Positions 9,901 through 16,940 of a stretch of DNA of 64,000 nt are shown piece after piece. Position 1 is the first letter of the stretch. Every line of letters starts with the position of its first letter. The position numbers and the translations under genes were made by a program. The notes under the pieces are model-generated. The model was not told the origin of the DNA. It made no database searches and saw nothing but the letters and a program-made list of their open reading frames with translations. Source of the DNA: Treponema denticola ATCC 35405 (GTDB taxonomy: Bacteria > Spirochaetota > Spirochaetia > Treponematales > Treponemataceae); contig NC_002967.9 of assembly GCF_000008185.1 (NCBI RefSeq), positions 2,046,001 through 2,110,000 of the forward strand, read 5' to 3'.

Positions 9901-11079
9901 GAAGCAGATGACGATAAGGGCAATAAGGCCCCCGATGAAAAGTATACCTATGTCGTAGAGGCTGAAGACGAGGCAGGAAACAAGACCGTTCAAAAACTTG
10001 AAGGAATCATCGTGGACCGCCGTCAAGCCAAGGGTTATATAACCGCCGAACACAAGGTATTTTCTCCTACAGGTAACGGAATAAAAGATGTTCAAAATAT
10101 TTCGGTGCTTACAAATATTGATGCCGAAATAGACAACTGGAATATTCAGATTTCGGATGTGGAAAGCGGTAAGGTTTTTGCCGAATGGACTTCCAAAAAG
10201 GACGGAAAACTTCTTAAAAAACTTGTATGGGACGGCAAGAGCGGAAACTCAAAGGCTCCCGACGGCAGGTATATGGCAACTATGTACATAGAGTACAAAA
10301 AAGGCGATATCGTAACAGCCTTTACCGAAGACTTTATCCTTTCAACTCAGGCGCCTAAGATCGGCGTAAGCACAAAGCCTAAATATTTCAGCCCCGATAA
10401 TGACGGAACCGATGATGACCTCTACATAAGCCTAAAAGCCGATTCAAAGGCCGGCATCGAAAACTGGAAGTTTGAAATCACCGAACCGGAAGAAAACGGC
10501 GGAAAGCTTTTCTGGAAAACCGGCGGAAAAGAAAAGATAACTAATGAACTTATCTGGGACGGCCGCTCTCTTTCAGGAGAAACTGTACAGTCTGCAACGG
10601 ATTATCCTTTTACCTTTACGGTAACCGACAAGGTAGGCCTCACCTCGGTTTACAGGGGTTACATTCCGGTAGATATTCTTGTTATCAGGGACGGGGATAA
10701 ACTTAAAATAGCCGTACCTTCGATTATATTTAGGGCAAATGCAGCCGACTTTGAAGGCCTCGATAAGGCCATCGTCGATAAGAATAAAAGTATTTTAAAA
10801 CGTATTGCCGTTATCCTCAATAAATTCCCGGAATATCAAGTTCAGGTTGAAGGACATGCCAATACTACGACAGGTACTGAAAAAGAAGAAACAACAGCCC
10901 TCCTCCCCCTATCAAAACAAAGGGCAGAGGCTGTCCGTCAATTCCTTATAAAGGAAGGCCTTAAAAGCTCCCGTCTTTCTTCTATAGGAATGGGAAGCTC
11001 CAAACCCGTTGCCTCTCTTAATGACAGGGACAATTGGTGGAAAAACCGCCGAGTCGAATTTATTTTGATTAAGCAGTAA
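6973..11079 (+). CDS. Large outer-membrane protein: barrel-like N-terminus, eight FlgD/Ig-like repeats, OmpA C-terminus
   Basis: The ATG at 6973 is chosen because AAAGGAG lies 7 nt upstream; this gives 1368 aa with a signal peptide ending near VFAYD. Residues about 25-340 look like a treponemal outer-membrane barrel (GGQVSVTGGPFGDTVPGSL onwards). Then come about eight Ig-like modules, each starting [YFA]FSP-[ND]-DG-x-D and containing WDG-(R/K)-x-(D/S)-G and PDGxY, which resembles FlgD Ig and gliding-type repeats. The last 130 residues form an OmpA peptidoglycan-binding domain (VEGHAN, LSKQRAEAV, NRRVEFIL). The likely role is an envelope protein anchored to peptidoglycan. Confidence 0.88.
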   Translation: MIFLKFGLKAKVFFVLCFFMIGSAVFAYDPMPGGEEKPALQSPSVAGGQVSVTGGPFGDTVPGSLAVNPALGGAEQRPILDVSYFLIAGLSEEKGLGHAVNAGLLYPFRWGNLAGSLHFLNSEFNSLKLGTMGGLRFSYSKDLTDKFLIGVGAYADIGKDWGLGLDIGALYMFGDLGFLKNSKLGVSITGLGKTYNPKATGIKGGASSGSPAILTPRLGFASTLVDIDGFQLGMHADLSAPFFQNLIFNTGLHMLMADMISFKTGFVINTLEAINKKQTFIPSFNIGVNIKIKSKGADDSFLKKNGWEENEIRPEFAAKPFHNGIWAFGGGVNVHFGLKDNEGPKIQAEMPENGTLYFSPNNDGENDAMEIPLKITDKRYITAWSCEIKDEKGNTVRTISNKTPLREMKDAASFFKLLGKSKEGVEVPDTLRWDGRTDSGEIAPDGKYSFVIRAEDDNKNKSESQVYTAYVDKTPPALTFNKPQNQEALIFSPDGDGNKDVFVFDNKGSNEDLWTASISDAQGKVVKKIEVKNNELTPLSWDGKDDSGIFVPDGVYSYKIESTDRAKNKTVSSLSNIIVDTYKPSINISIDKNAFSPVSSSNNKISFIPSIPITKGLEEWKIEVKNQTGATVKTYMGSPSKIETKSFDGKDETGKLLPEGTYKAFISARYINGHKPSTQTPSFNLDITPPKAEASTNQKLFSPDGDGELDSIIFTHKEEKPGRWTAEIYKASSGNAISGTPIFTSSLGDKLPPQFEWNGRKTDGSFAEDGKYIYVLRGIDEAQNEALSNPVLVELNTEKADIILQSNYTAFSPNNDGVKDSMEFYPVVKSKTAVSSFTLNIKDSKGKLVKAYKGNTPPKKITWNGELDKISSSEKNGTASEGVPDGIYSAEFEVELANKNKAKSIISSITIDTVYPEIQISAPYLAFSPVEGNNKPNLPIGQISSSEKEWVGRFVDSKNKTVKTLKWKNKADNFIWEADDDKGNKAPDEKYTYVVEAEDEAGNKTVQKLEGIIVDRRQAKGYITAEHKVFSPTGNGIKDVQNISVLTNIDAEIDNWNIQISDVESGKVFAEWTSKKDGKLLKKLVWDGKSGNSKAPDGRYMATMYIEYKKGDIVTAFTEDFILSTQAPKIGVSTKPKYFSPDNDGTDDDLYISLKADSKAGIENWKFEITEPEENGGKLFWKTGGKEKITNELIWDGRSLSGETVQSATDYPFTFTVTDKVGLTSVYRGYIPVDILVIRDGDKLKIAVPSIIFRANAADFEGLDKAIVDKNKSILKRIAVILNKFPEYQVQVEGHANTTTGTEKEETTALLPLSKQRAEAVRQFLIKEGLKSSRLSSIGMGSSKPVASLNDRDNWWKNRRVEFILIKQ

Positions 11080-11103
11080 AACTTAAGACTTTTTAAGTAA
11101 AAC

Positions 11104-11166
11104 AAAAGGCTGTTCCCCATAAGGGACCTCCCACAAGGGGCTCCCATACGGGCGGACAGCCTTTTT
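11104..11166 (+). terminator. Terminator after the OmpA-type gene
   Basis: AAAAGGCTGT pairs with ACAGCCTTTTT across a loop that itself contains internal complementarity. The second arm runs into a T-run. It lies 25 nt after the stop at 11079. Confidence 0.7.
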
Positions 11167-11195
11167 ACTGTAAAGAACCTTTTTTTAAACTATAC

Positions 11196-11232
11196 GGAAC
11201 CTCTAAAAACCAATCGAGTTTTTAGAGATTCC
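11196..11232 (-). terminator. Hairpin downstream of tatD
   Basis: The arms GGAACCTCTAAAAAC and GTTTTTAGAGATTCC form a near-perfect 15-bp stem just past the tatD stop on the minus strand. A T-rich stretch follows on that strand. It resembles hairpins at 42473-42498 and 6843-6872. Confidence 0.6.
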
Positions 11233-11237
11233 CTATC

Positions 11238-12170
11238 CTACTTTACCAAAAAACAAGAACAGCAGTTTTGATAAATTTGTTCTGCCAAAGCTTCCATGGA
11301 TTTATCTAAAATTTCGGAAACGGCGGCATAGGTGTATTCTATTAAAAGAGGAGTATTTATCTTTCCCCTAAAAGGAACGGGAGCTAAATACGGGGCATCC
11401 GTTTCAAGCAAGAGCTTATCGGCATGAATCGCCCTTACAAGCTCTGCAATCCTATCCCTATCGGCCTGCTTTTTAGCGTAGGTTATGTTTCCGGGAAAGG
11501 AAATATACCAACCCCTTTCCAAAAAGGAATATGCCTCTTTAAGCCCGTAAGAATAGCAGTGGATTATTCCCTTGTGATAGCCTACCTCATCAATACATTT
11601 TAGGGTATCTTCATAAGCATCCCTTGAATGAACTATCACTGAAAGATTTTTTTCTTTTGCAATTTTTAACTGCTCTTTAAAAAGAAACTCCTCCCCTTCT
11701 ATATCGCTTGTGCCTTTTTCATCATCAGCTTGGCTACCCGCTCCCCTTTTTTCGGCAGCAGGGCCGTTCCAATAACGGTCAAGTCCGCATTCTCCAAGGC
11801 CGCAATAAAAGGGCTTACCCGGATTAGTCTTTTCCGCTTCGGCTTTTTGTAAAAAAAGAGTATCGATATCGGTTTTTAAGGCCGCAAGAGCCTTTTCAGG
11901 CTCGGCAATGCTTTCGGCATGGGGCCAAAGTCCCGCCGCAAAATGCATAAAATCGGGGAAACGCTCAGGCAAATGCACGGTCTCTTGCCCTTGTATTTTA
12001 CCTTCAAAAATATCCGAAATAAATTTTTGTCTTTCTTTTAAATCTGCCGGTTGAGTACCTATATCCATGGCAAACCTGAATTTGCGTTCCATCATTGTAT
12101 GTAAAAATGAAGCATCGCCTTCATTTCGTTTAAAAATCATAAAAAAATGTGCATGAGAATCGGAAAACAT
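11238..12170 (-). CDS. tatD: TatD-family metal-dependent hydrolase (DNase)
   Basis: 310 aa from the ATG at 12170, chosen over a GTG nine bases upstream because AAGGTGG precedes it at good spacing. The TatD metal-site motifs are all present: DSHAHFF at the N-terminus, GECGLD, VIVHSRDA, GIIHCYSYG and ETDAPYLAP. The family comprises 3'-5' exonucleases or DNases with a TIM-barrel fold and two metal ions. An acidic, low-complexity insertion (about residues 140-165, GAGSQADDEKGTSDIEG) sits after GECGLD and is longer than usual. The tRNA-Leu promoter overlaps its start region on the opposite strand. Confidence 0.9.
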   Translation of the reverse strand: MFSDSHAHFFMIFKRNEGDASFLHTMMERKFRFAMDIGTQPADLKERQKFISDIFEGKIQGQETVHLPERFPDFMHFAAGLWPHAESIAEPEKALAALKTDIDTLFLQKAEAEKTNPGKPFYCGLGECGLDRYWNGPAAEKRGAGSQADDEKGTSDIEGEEFLFKEQLKIAKEKNLSVIVHSRDAYEDTLKCIDEVGYHKGIIHCYSYGLKEAYSFLERGWYISFPGNITYAKKQADRDRIAELVRAIHADKLLLETDAPYLAPVPFRGKINTPLLIEYTYAAVSEILDKSMEALAEQIYQNCCSCFLVK

Positions 12171-12171
12171 C

Positions 12172-12200
12172 TTGACCACCTTTAAAATTTATGATAGTAT
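12172..12200 (+). promoter_or_regulatory. Promoter of tRNA-Leu
   Basis: TTGACC (12172-12177), a 17-nt spacer and TAGTAT (12195-12200), 9 nt before the tRNA 5' end. Confidence 0.7.
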
Positions 12201-12209
12201 ACCACATCC

Positions 12210-12293
12210 GCTGAAGTGGTGGAATAGGTAGACACTAGGGACTTAAAATCCCTTGGCAGTAATGCCGTACGGGTTCAATTCCCGTCTTCAGCA
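12210..12293 (+). tRNA. tRNA-Leu (anticodon TAA)
   Basis: The acceptor arms GCTGAAG and CTTCAGC pair perfectly. The D-loop, the long variable arm typical of leucine tRNA and the T-arm GGGTTCAATTCCC are present. The anticodon loop CTTAAAA gives anticodon UAA. The CCA end is not encoded. Confidence 0.96.
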
Positions 12294-12295
12294 CA

Positions 12296-12332
12296 AAAGC
12301 CTTAAACTTAATCGGTTTAAGGCTTTTTTTTC
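12296..12332 (+). terminator. Terminator of tRNA-Leu
   Basis: AAGCCTTAAAC and GTTTAAGGCTT form an 11-bp stem followed by eight T residues. Confidence 0.9.
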
Positions 12333-12393
12333 TAATCTTCTTTTTTTTTATTCCGATACTGAATATATAAGATTTTAATTCGGGAGGAATTAA

Positions 12394-13179
12394 ATGAAAA
12401 AAACAATCCTTATGTTAATTTTGTTCTTATCCTTTATGCTTTTTTTAACTGCACAGGGAGAAATTATAAGCGAGGAAACTTATGCTTCGTACTACGGAGA
12501 AGCCTTTAACGGAAGGCCGACTGCAAACGGGGAAATATTCGATATGAATGCTTACACTGCGGCTCATAAAACTCTTCCGTTCGGAACTCTTGTTGAAGTT
12601 ACCAACCTAGAGAACGGAAGAAAGGTCATCGTAAGAATAAATGATAGAGGCCCCTTTGTTGGTAACCGTGAAATAGATGTTTCGAAGGCTGCCGCCGCTG
12701 CCTTGGATATGCTATCCTATGGAGTTGTAAGGGTAAGCCTAAGAAGAATAGATCCTAACAATATGGGTTCTTTTACAAGTACCGAAACGTCAGAAAAGCC
12801 TGTCAATCAGGAAAAGACTCCCGTAAAAACGGAAGAAACAAGCAGCAGAGCAAAGGACTTGGTAAAAACAAAAGAACAGGACTTTCAAGCTTTAACCGAC
12901 AGCACAAAAAATAAAAACCTTGTTTATATGCCTGCCAAGGCTTCGGAAACAGAGGGTGTTTTATGGAGAATTCAGCTGGGGTCATTTAAGCGTGAAGAAA
13001 ATGCCCTAAGGCTTGTCATAAAATTAAGAAAAATAGGTTTTGAACCCGCCTATGAAAAAACGGAAACCACTACAAGGGTTGTTTTGTACGGCATTAGGCC
13101 TCATGAACTTGAAAAAGTAAAAAGAGTGCTTGAGTTAAACTCTTTTAATGATTATGTCTTACGCCAAGAAAGTTGGTAA
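12394..13179 (+). CDS. rlpA: RlpA-like septal ring protein (DPBB plus SPOR domains)
   Basis: 261 aa preceded by GGGAGG. There is a signal peptide, then a double-psi beta-barrel (residues about 28-110: [34 protein letters not shown]), a charged linker, and a SPOR domain (about residues 190-258: [15 protein letters not shown]). RlpA proteins are lytic transglycosylases or septal peptidoglycan-binding proteins. The catalytic-type motifs of the barrel (Asp in NDRGPF) are present. A gene of its own, bounded by terminators on both sides. Confidence 0.9.
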   Translation: MKKTILMLILFLSFMLFLTAQGEIISEETYASYYGEAFNGRPTANGEIFDMNAYTAAHKTLPFGTLVEVTNLENGRKVIVRINDRGPFVGNREIDVSKAAAAALDMLSYGVVRVSLRRIDPNNMGSFTSTETSEKPVNQEKTPVKTEETSSRAKDLVKTKEQDFQALTDSTKNKNLVYMPAKASETEGVLWRIQLGSFKREENALRLVIKLRKIGFEPAYEKTETTTRVVLYGIRPHELEKVKRVLELNSFNDYVLRQESW

Positions 13180-13206
13180 AACATAGAACCTCCTAAAATA
13201 ATTTTT

Positions 13207-13239
13207 CCCAAGCTTCCATAAAGGGAGCTTGGGTTTTTT
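13207..13239 (+). terminator. Terminator after rlpA
   Basis: CCCAAGCTTCC and GGGAGCTTGGG form a stem followed by TTTTTT. It lies between convergent genes. Confidence 0.85.
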
Positions 13240-13260
13240 ATTTAAAATCATCTGAAAAAT

Positions 13261-14259
13261 CTATTTTACTATATGAAATATAAAGCCTAAATTGATACGG
13301 GTAGAATATAAGGCAGCGCCAACCGAACCGGTAGATGAGCTGCTTTTCAATATTCCTGATTTTAAATAATAAGTAAAAAGCTTTCCATGGTAGGCTGTAA
13401 TCGAGGTGTAATCAATGGAAGAAAAAAAAGAAAAATGCTTTGAAAGTCTTTTTTCTGCCGAAAGGTATAAATAAAAAGACAGATTTTTCTTTGTAAAAAC
13501 ATCTACAAATTTTAAGCCGCCATCCTCTCTTTTATAATGGAAATCCTCTGCAAACCCAATAGCACTCGGGCAAAGCTGAGTAGATAAATCAATCTTCCAC
13601 TCCCTTGGAAGCTCAAATCTAAATAGAACTCCTACACTTGGTAAAATAAAGCTTTGTTTATAACTTATTCCGAGTCCTGCAACGGAAATGGTAGGAGTAT
13701 CAGGTAAAACAGGACTTGGAGGATTTGTATCGGGAGGATACTTGGTGTAACCGTCCATGGCATCCCACGCATTTAAAATATACCTTATTCCTATGGATGG
13801 AGCACAAGAGACTCTTATTTTTTTATTCGAAGAGGTTTTATACTCAACAAGAAGTTTCATAAAGCCGATATTCAGATTTAAATCCAAGCCCTTTTTAACA
13901 TAGGCCTTATGCTCCGAAAAATGGGTCAGCATTGAAGAATCATAGGGATTAAGATAGTCATAATCAAAAATTTGTCCCGAATATGCGGGGATTATAAATG
14001 AAGAAATAAAAGAAAAGTACAATCCGTTTTTAAGCTTAAACTCGGTATCGGCAGTAAGGCCTCCGGCAGGCAAAAGAGGCCAATCAAGCTTGCTTCTAAT
14101 ATGTGAGTCAGTGCTAAAGACATACTCGAATCCCGAACCTGCTATAAGCGACGGAGAAACAGAAAAACTAAATGAAGTTTTTCCTTCTTCGGATGAGATA
14201 GAGTGAGCACTTAGAAAAAGAAAAATAAGGATAATGATCCGCCTATCAAAACCGCTCAT
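13261..14259 (-). CDS. Omptin-like outer-membrane aspartyl protease
   Basis: 332 aa with a signal peptide ending near SSEEG. The barrel-type sequence follows the OmpT/Pla pattern: SKLDWPLLP near residue 56, an Asp-x-Asp pair at D99/D101 followed by a FSEHKAY block (OmpT D83/D85 region), ISYKQSFILPSVG near 199 (OmpT IGYKQRFKMPYIG), and D239-x-H241 (OmpT D210/H212). All four catalytic residues of the family therefore have counterparts. Omptins cleave at basic residues on the cell surface. The promoter at 14270-14298 is intact, but an insertion sequence lies immediately beyond it. Confidence 0.8.
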   Translation of the reverse strand: MSGFDRRIIILIFLFLSAHSISSEEGKTSFSFSVSPSLIAGSGFEYVFSTDSHIRSKLDWPLLPAGGLTADTEFKLKNGLYFSFISSFIIPAYSGQIFDYDYLNPYDSSMLTHFSEHKAYVKKGLDLNLNIGFMKLLVEYKTSSNKKIRVSCAPSIGIRYILNAWDAMDGYTKYPPDTNPPSPVLPDTPTISVAGLGISYKQSFILPSVGVLFRFELPREWKIDLSTQLCPSAIGFAEDFHYKREDGGLKFVDVFTKKNLSFYLYLSAEKRLSKHFSFFSSIDYTSITAYHGKLFTYYLKSGILKSSSSTGSVGAALYSTRINLGFIFHIVK

Positions 14260-14269
14260 ACTTTAGATT

Positions 14270-14298
14270 AGTTTAGTTGGTCTTAAAGTTTATGTCAA
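14270..14298 (-). promoter_or_regulatory. Promoter of the omptin-like gene
   Basis: On the minus strand TTGACA (14298-14293), a 17-nt spacer and TAAACT (14275-14270). The ATG is only 10 nt further on and no Shine-Dalgarno is present. The 17-bp target duplication of the insertion sequence abuts the -35 box. Confidence 0.75.
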
Positions 14299-14315
14299 GT
14301 ATTGCTAAAGCTGTT
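14299..14315. repeat. Target-site duplication, left copy
   Basis: GTATTGCTAAAGCTGTT, identical to 15643-15659. It directly flanks the insertion sequence. Confidence 0.9.
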
Positions 14316-15642
14316 TGTCAATACACCATAGAAATGTCCCCTGTTTTAGCACCATAGAAATGTCCCCTTTTGTTATGCCGGTTATGATAATTTTACCTCC
14401 TTAAGATACTCTTTAGTTATTTCTAAGAAATCAAGCTCTTTGTTGTTCCATATTAGTTTTATGGTTCCATCCAAGAGTTCTCTTAACAATATGTTTGTTT
14501 TAGGTCTCGGTATATTACGGTTCGATTTTGTTATTTGAAAAAGTCTGTTTTCATACCTGATAACAAAATCATTACTTACAACCCTTTGTTCTTCATAGCA
14601 GAAAATATTAGCAAGCTGTTCTTTACTTGGACAAGGAGCATGCCCATCTTGTGAGTCTAAAGGTGCAATGGCGAACTTTTTATTTATTTTCGGTAAATAC
14701 TCTTTTTGTAAAAAAGCATTAGCCTTTTCAATAGTATTTATTTTTGCAAGGCGTAATTCTTTTACAAATCTGTCTTGATAAACACTATGATTCCTTTCTA
14801 CACGGCCTTTAGATTGAGCCGAATGAGCCACTATTATTTGTATTCCAAGTTTTTCACAAGCTTTTTGAAACGGGGTTTTAGGCCTTACATTTTTTATTAT
14901 TTCTGACATAGTTGGCTCCCGTGTAATAACATAAGCATTTTTTTTATCACAACATACCGCTTGAGGTATCCCATGACAGTCTATCCAGCCCCATAAAAGC
15001 CTCATAGCAGCTTCCGTTGTCTCTTGTTCCGTCAAAAACGACTGTGTCATTCCTGTTGCATCATCGACTATATTCATTAAACAGCATTTAGGTCCTCTTT
15101 GCTCAAACCATTTATGATGACTTCCGTCAAATTGAAGCATCTGTCCAAAACATTCTCTTCTTTCTCTTCTACTTCGATGAATGTTCCTTCGCCGTTTTCT
15201 ACTCCAAAGACCTGCTTTGATTAGTAATCGCCTAAGCGTTTCATGATTTATTTTTATCCCATCAAGTTCTTCAAGTTTTTCTGCTGCCAGAGTAGGACCA
15301 AAATCATGATATTTTTCAGCGTACAGTTCCAAGCATTTTTTCTTTATATTTTCATCGACTCTTTTTGAGGAAGGTTTTCCTAGACTTTTATGCAAAAGAC
15401 CTTTATCTCCTTGTTCCAAATACCTTTTGTAAATACGCTTTGCTTGTCTGTAACATACCTGCATTTTTATGGCTGCTTGTTTTAAGGTTATTTGACGCTC
15501 TACTACCATTGCCAGTATTTTTCCCCTTGTTCTTTCCTTTTTTCCCATATTTAATTTTTCTTCCATCACCGTCATCTCCACAATTTATTATGGGGACATT
15601 TTAACGGTGCTTACAAGGGGACTTTATCACTGTGTTTCAACA
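14316..15642 (-). mobile_element. IS1202-group insertion sequence (ISTde1-like), 1327 bp
   Basis: The ends begin TGTCAATACAC and, read inward from the right, TGTTGAAACAC. Imperfect inverted repeats extend about 60 bp and each end holds two GTCCCC blocks. The element is flanked by a perfect 17-bp direct repeat. It encodes one DDE transposase. Target duplications of 15-18 bp are what I recall for the ISTde1 subgroup of the IS1202 family. Both the transposase and the ends look intact, so the element is probably active or recent. Confidence 0.9.
14382..15581 (-). CDS. IS1202/ISNCY-type DDE transposase
   Basis: 399 aa, full length. It has an N-terminal helix-turn-helix (ITLKQAAIKMQVCYRQAKRI), then an integrase-type catalytic core (QFDGSHHKWFEQRGPKCCL with the first Asp, CCDKKNAYV with the second, SKGRVERNH with the Glu). 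A later in-frame ATG at 15566 has GGAG at better spacing and may be the true start. It is the only gene of the insertion sequence at 14316-15642 and occupies nearly all of it. Confidence 0.92.
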   Translation of the reverse strand: MEMTVMEEKLNMGKKERTRGKILAMVVERQITLKQAAIKMQVCYRQAKRIYKRYLEQGDKGLLHKSLGKPSSKRVDENIKKKCLELYAEKYHDFGPTLAAEKLEELDGIKINHETLRRLLIKAGLWSRKRRRNIHRSRRERRECFGQMLQFDGSHHKWFEQRGPKCCLMNIVDDATGMTQSFLTEQETTEAAMRLLWGWIDCHGIPQAVCCDKKNAYVITREPTMSEIIKNVRPKTPFQKACEKLGIQIIVAHSAQSKGRVERNHSVYQDRFVKELRLAKINTIEKANAFLQKEYLPKINKKFAIAPLDSQDGHAPCPSKEQLANIFCYEEQRVVSNDFVIRYENRLFQITKSNRNIPRPKTNILLRELLDGTIKLIWNNKELDFLEITKEYLKEVKLS

Positions 15643-15659
15643 GTATTGCTAAAGCTGTT
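15643..15659. repeat. Target-site duplication, right copy
   Basis: GTATTGCTAAAGCTGTT, identical to 14299-14315. Its last two bases are the first two of the -35 box of the downstream gene. Confidence 0.9.
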
Positions 15660-15686
15660 GGCAAAGAAAAATATTTGTGATAAAAT
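15658..15686 (+). promoter_or_regulatory. Promoter of the glycosyltransferase gene
   Basis: TTGGCA (15658-15663), a 17-nt spacer and TAAAAT (15681-15686), about 40 nt before the start codon. Confidence 0.65.
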
Positions 15687-15725
15687 AAAACCGCATATGA
15701 TAAATTTTGATTGGAGCTATATAAA

Positions 15726-16883
15726 ATGAAAATTGGAATTTTTACCGATTGTTATTATCCTCAAATAAACGGAGTTGTAACCTCTACGATGAACTTACAA
15801 AAAGAGCTGGAAAAGCTTAACCATGAAGTTTATATAATCACAACCACATTTCCCAATTTTAAGGATGAGGATGAAAAACATATTATCCGTATTCCTTCAA
15901 TCCCTTTCTTTAAATGGTCCGAATTCAGAATAGGATTATTTTTAAAACATACAAAGGCATACAATAAAGTAAAGGCTTTAAATTTCGATATAGTACATAC
16001 TCAAACGGAATTTTCTATGGGCAACTTCGGTACTTTCATTGCAAAAGATCTAAATATTCCCTGCATACACACATATCATACTGTCTATGAAGAATATACC
16101 CACTATATTTCCAATTTCGGCAAAAGCCCTTTAAAAAAAGTAGTAAGAAAGCTCTCAAAACGTTATATTGCCCATTTTTCAGGAGTTATAGCACCCACAG
16201 AAAAAACAAGGGACCTTCTCATAAGTTATGGAGTAAAAAATAAAATTTATGTAGTACCTACAGGAATAAATCTTGAGAAATTTAAAAAAGATATTCCCGA
16301 TGCCGAAACGAATAGCTTACTAAAATCTTTTAACATAAAAAAAGATTCATTTAAACTTATATTTTTAGGAAGAATATCAAAAGAAAAAAATATTGAAACT
16401 TTAATTAATATAATGCCGAAAATAGTAAGCGAAAATAACAATATCCAACTTATCATTGTAGGTGACGGGCCTGATAGGTTAGAGCTTGAAGAAAGGGTAA
16501 GATACTTAGATTTACAAGATAATGTAATATTTACAAATAGAATCCCAAACGACAAGGTTCCTATATATTACAAAGCTGCCGATTTATTTATAAGCCCATC
16601 AAAAACTGAAACACAGGGCCTAACAATTCTAGAAGCAATGGCCGCAGGAGTTCCCGTTTTGGTATATGACGACACAAATATCAAAGGACTCGTCTTGCAC
16701 AAAAAGACAGGCTTATTATTTAAGGAAAACGATGAACTTTTGGACAACATTAAATTCGCATTAAACAACAAAGAAGAAATTCAAAGTTATGCAAAAGAAG
16801 CATTTAAGATAGCCGAGGACTTTTCGTCTGCCAATTTTGCAAAAAAAGTAGAAAGAATTTATAAAGAATTAATAAATCAATAG
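15726..16883 (+). CDS. GT4-family glycosyltransferase, probably diacylglycerol glucosyltransferase
   Basis: 385 aa from the ATG at 15726, with GGAG upstream; an in-frame TTG at 15711 is less likely. It has the GT-B fold signature: MKIGIFTDCYYPQINGVVTS at the N-terminus, HTYHTVYEEYTHY near residue 110, FLGRISKEKNIETLI near 215, and the EX7E motif in SKTETQGLTILEAMAAGVP. This pattern is closest to 1,2-diacylglycerol 3-glucosyltransferases that make monoglucosyl-diacylglycerol from UDP-glucose at the inner membrane. It precedes glgC with 57 nt between them, which hints at shared glucose metabolism. Confidence 0.82.
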   Translation: MKIGIFTDCYYPQINGVVTSTMNLQKELEKLNHEVYIITTTFPNFKDEDEKHIIRIPSIPFFKWSEFRIGLFLKHTKAYNKVKALNFDIVHTQTEFSMGNFGTFIAKDLNIPCIHTYHTVYEEYTHYISNFGKSPLKKVVRKLSKRYIAHFSGVIAPTEKTRDLLISYGVKNKIYVVPTGINLEKFKKDIPDAETNSLLKSFNIKKDSFKLIFLGRISKEKNIETLINIMPKIVSENNNIQLIIVGDGPDRLELEERVRYLDLQDNVIFTNRIPNDKVPIYYKAADLFISPSKTETQGLTILEAMAAGVPVLVYDDTNIKGLVLHKKTGLLFKENDELLDNIKFALNNKEEIQSYAKEAFKIAEDFSSANFAKKVERIYKELINQ

Positions 16884-16940
16884 ATTAGTCTGGTAAAATT
16901 TTAAAAAGCATTATATAATATTAGGCAAGGAGGGATGCCT

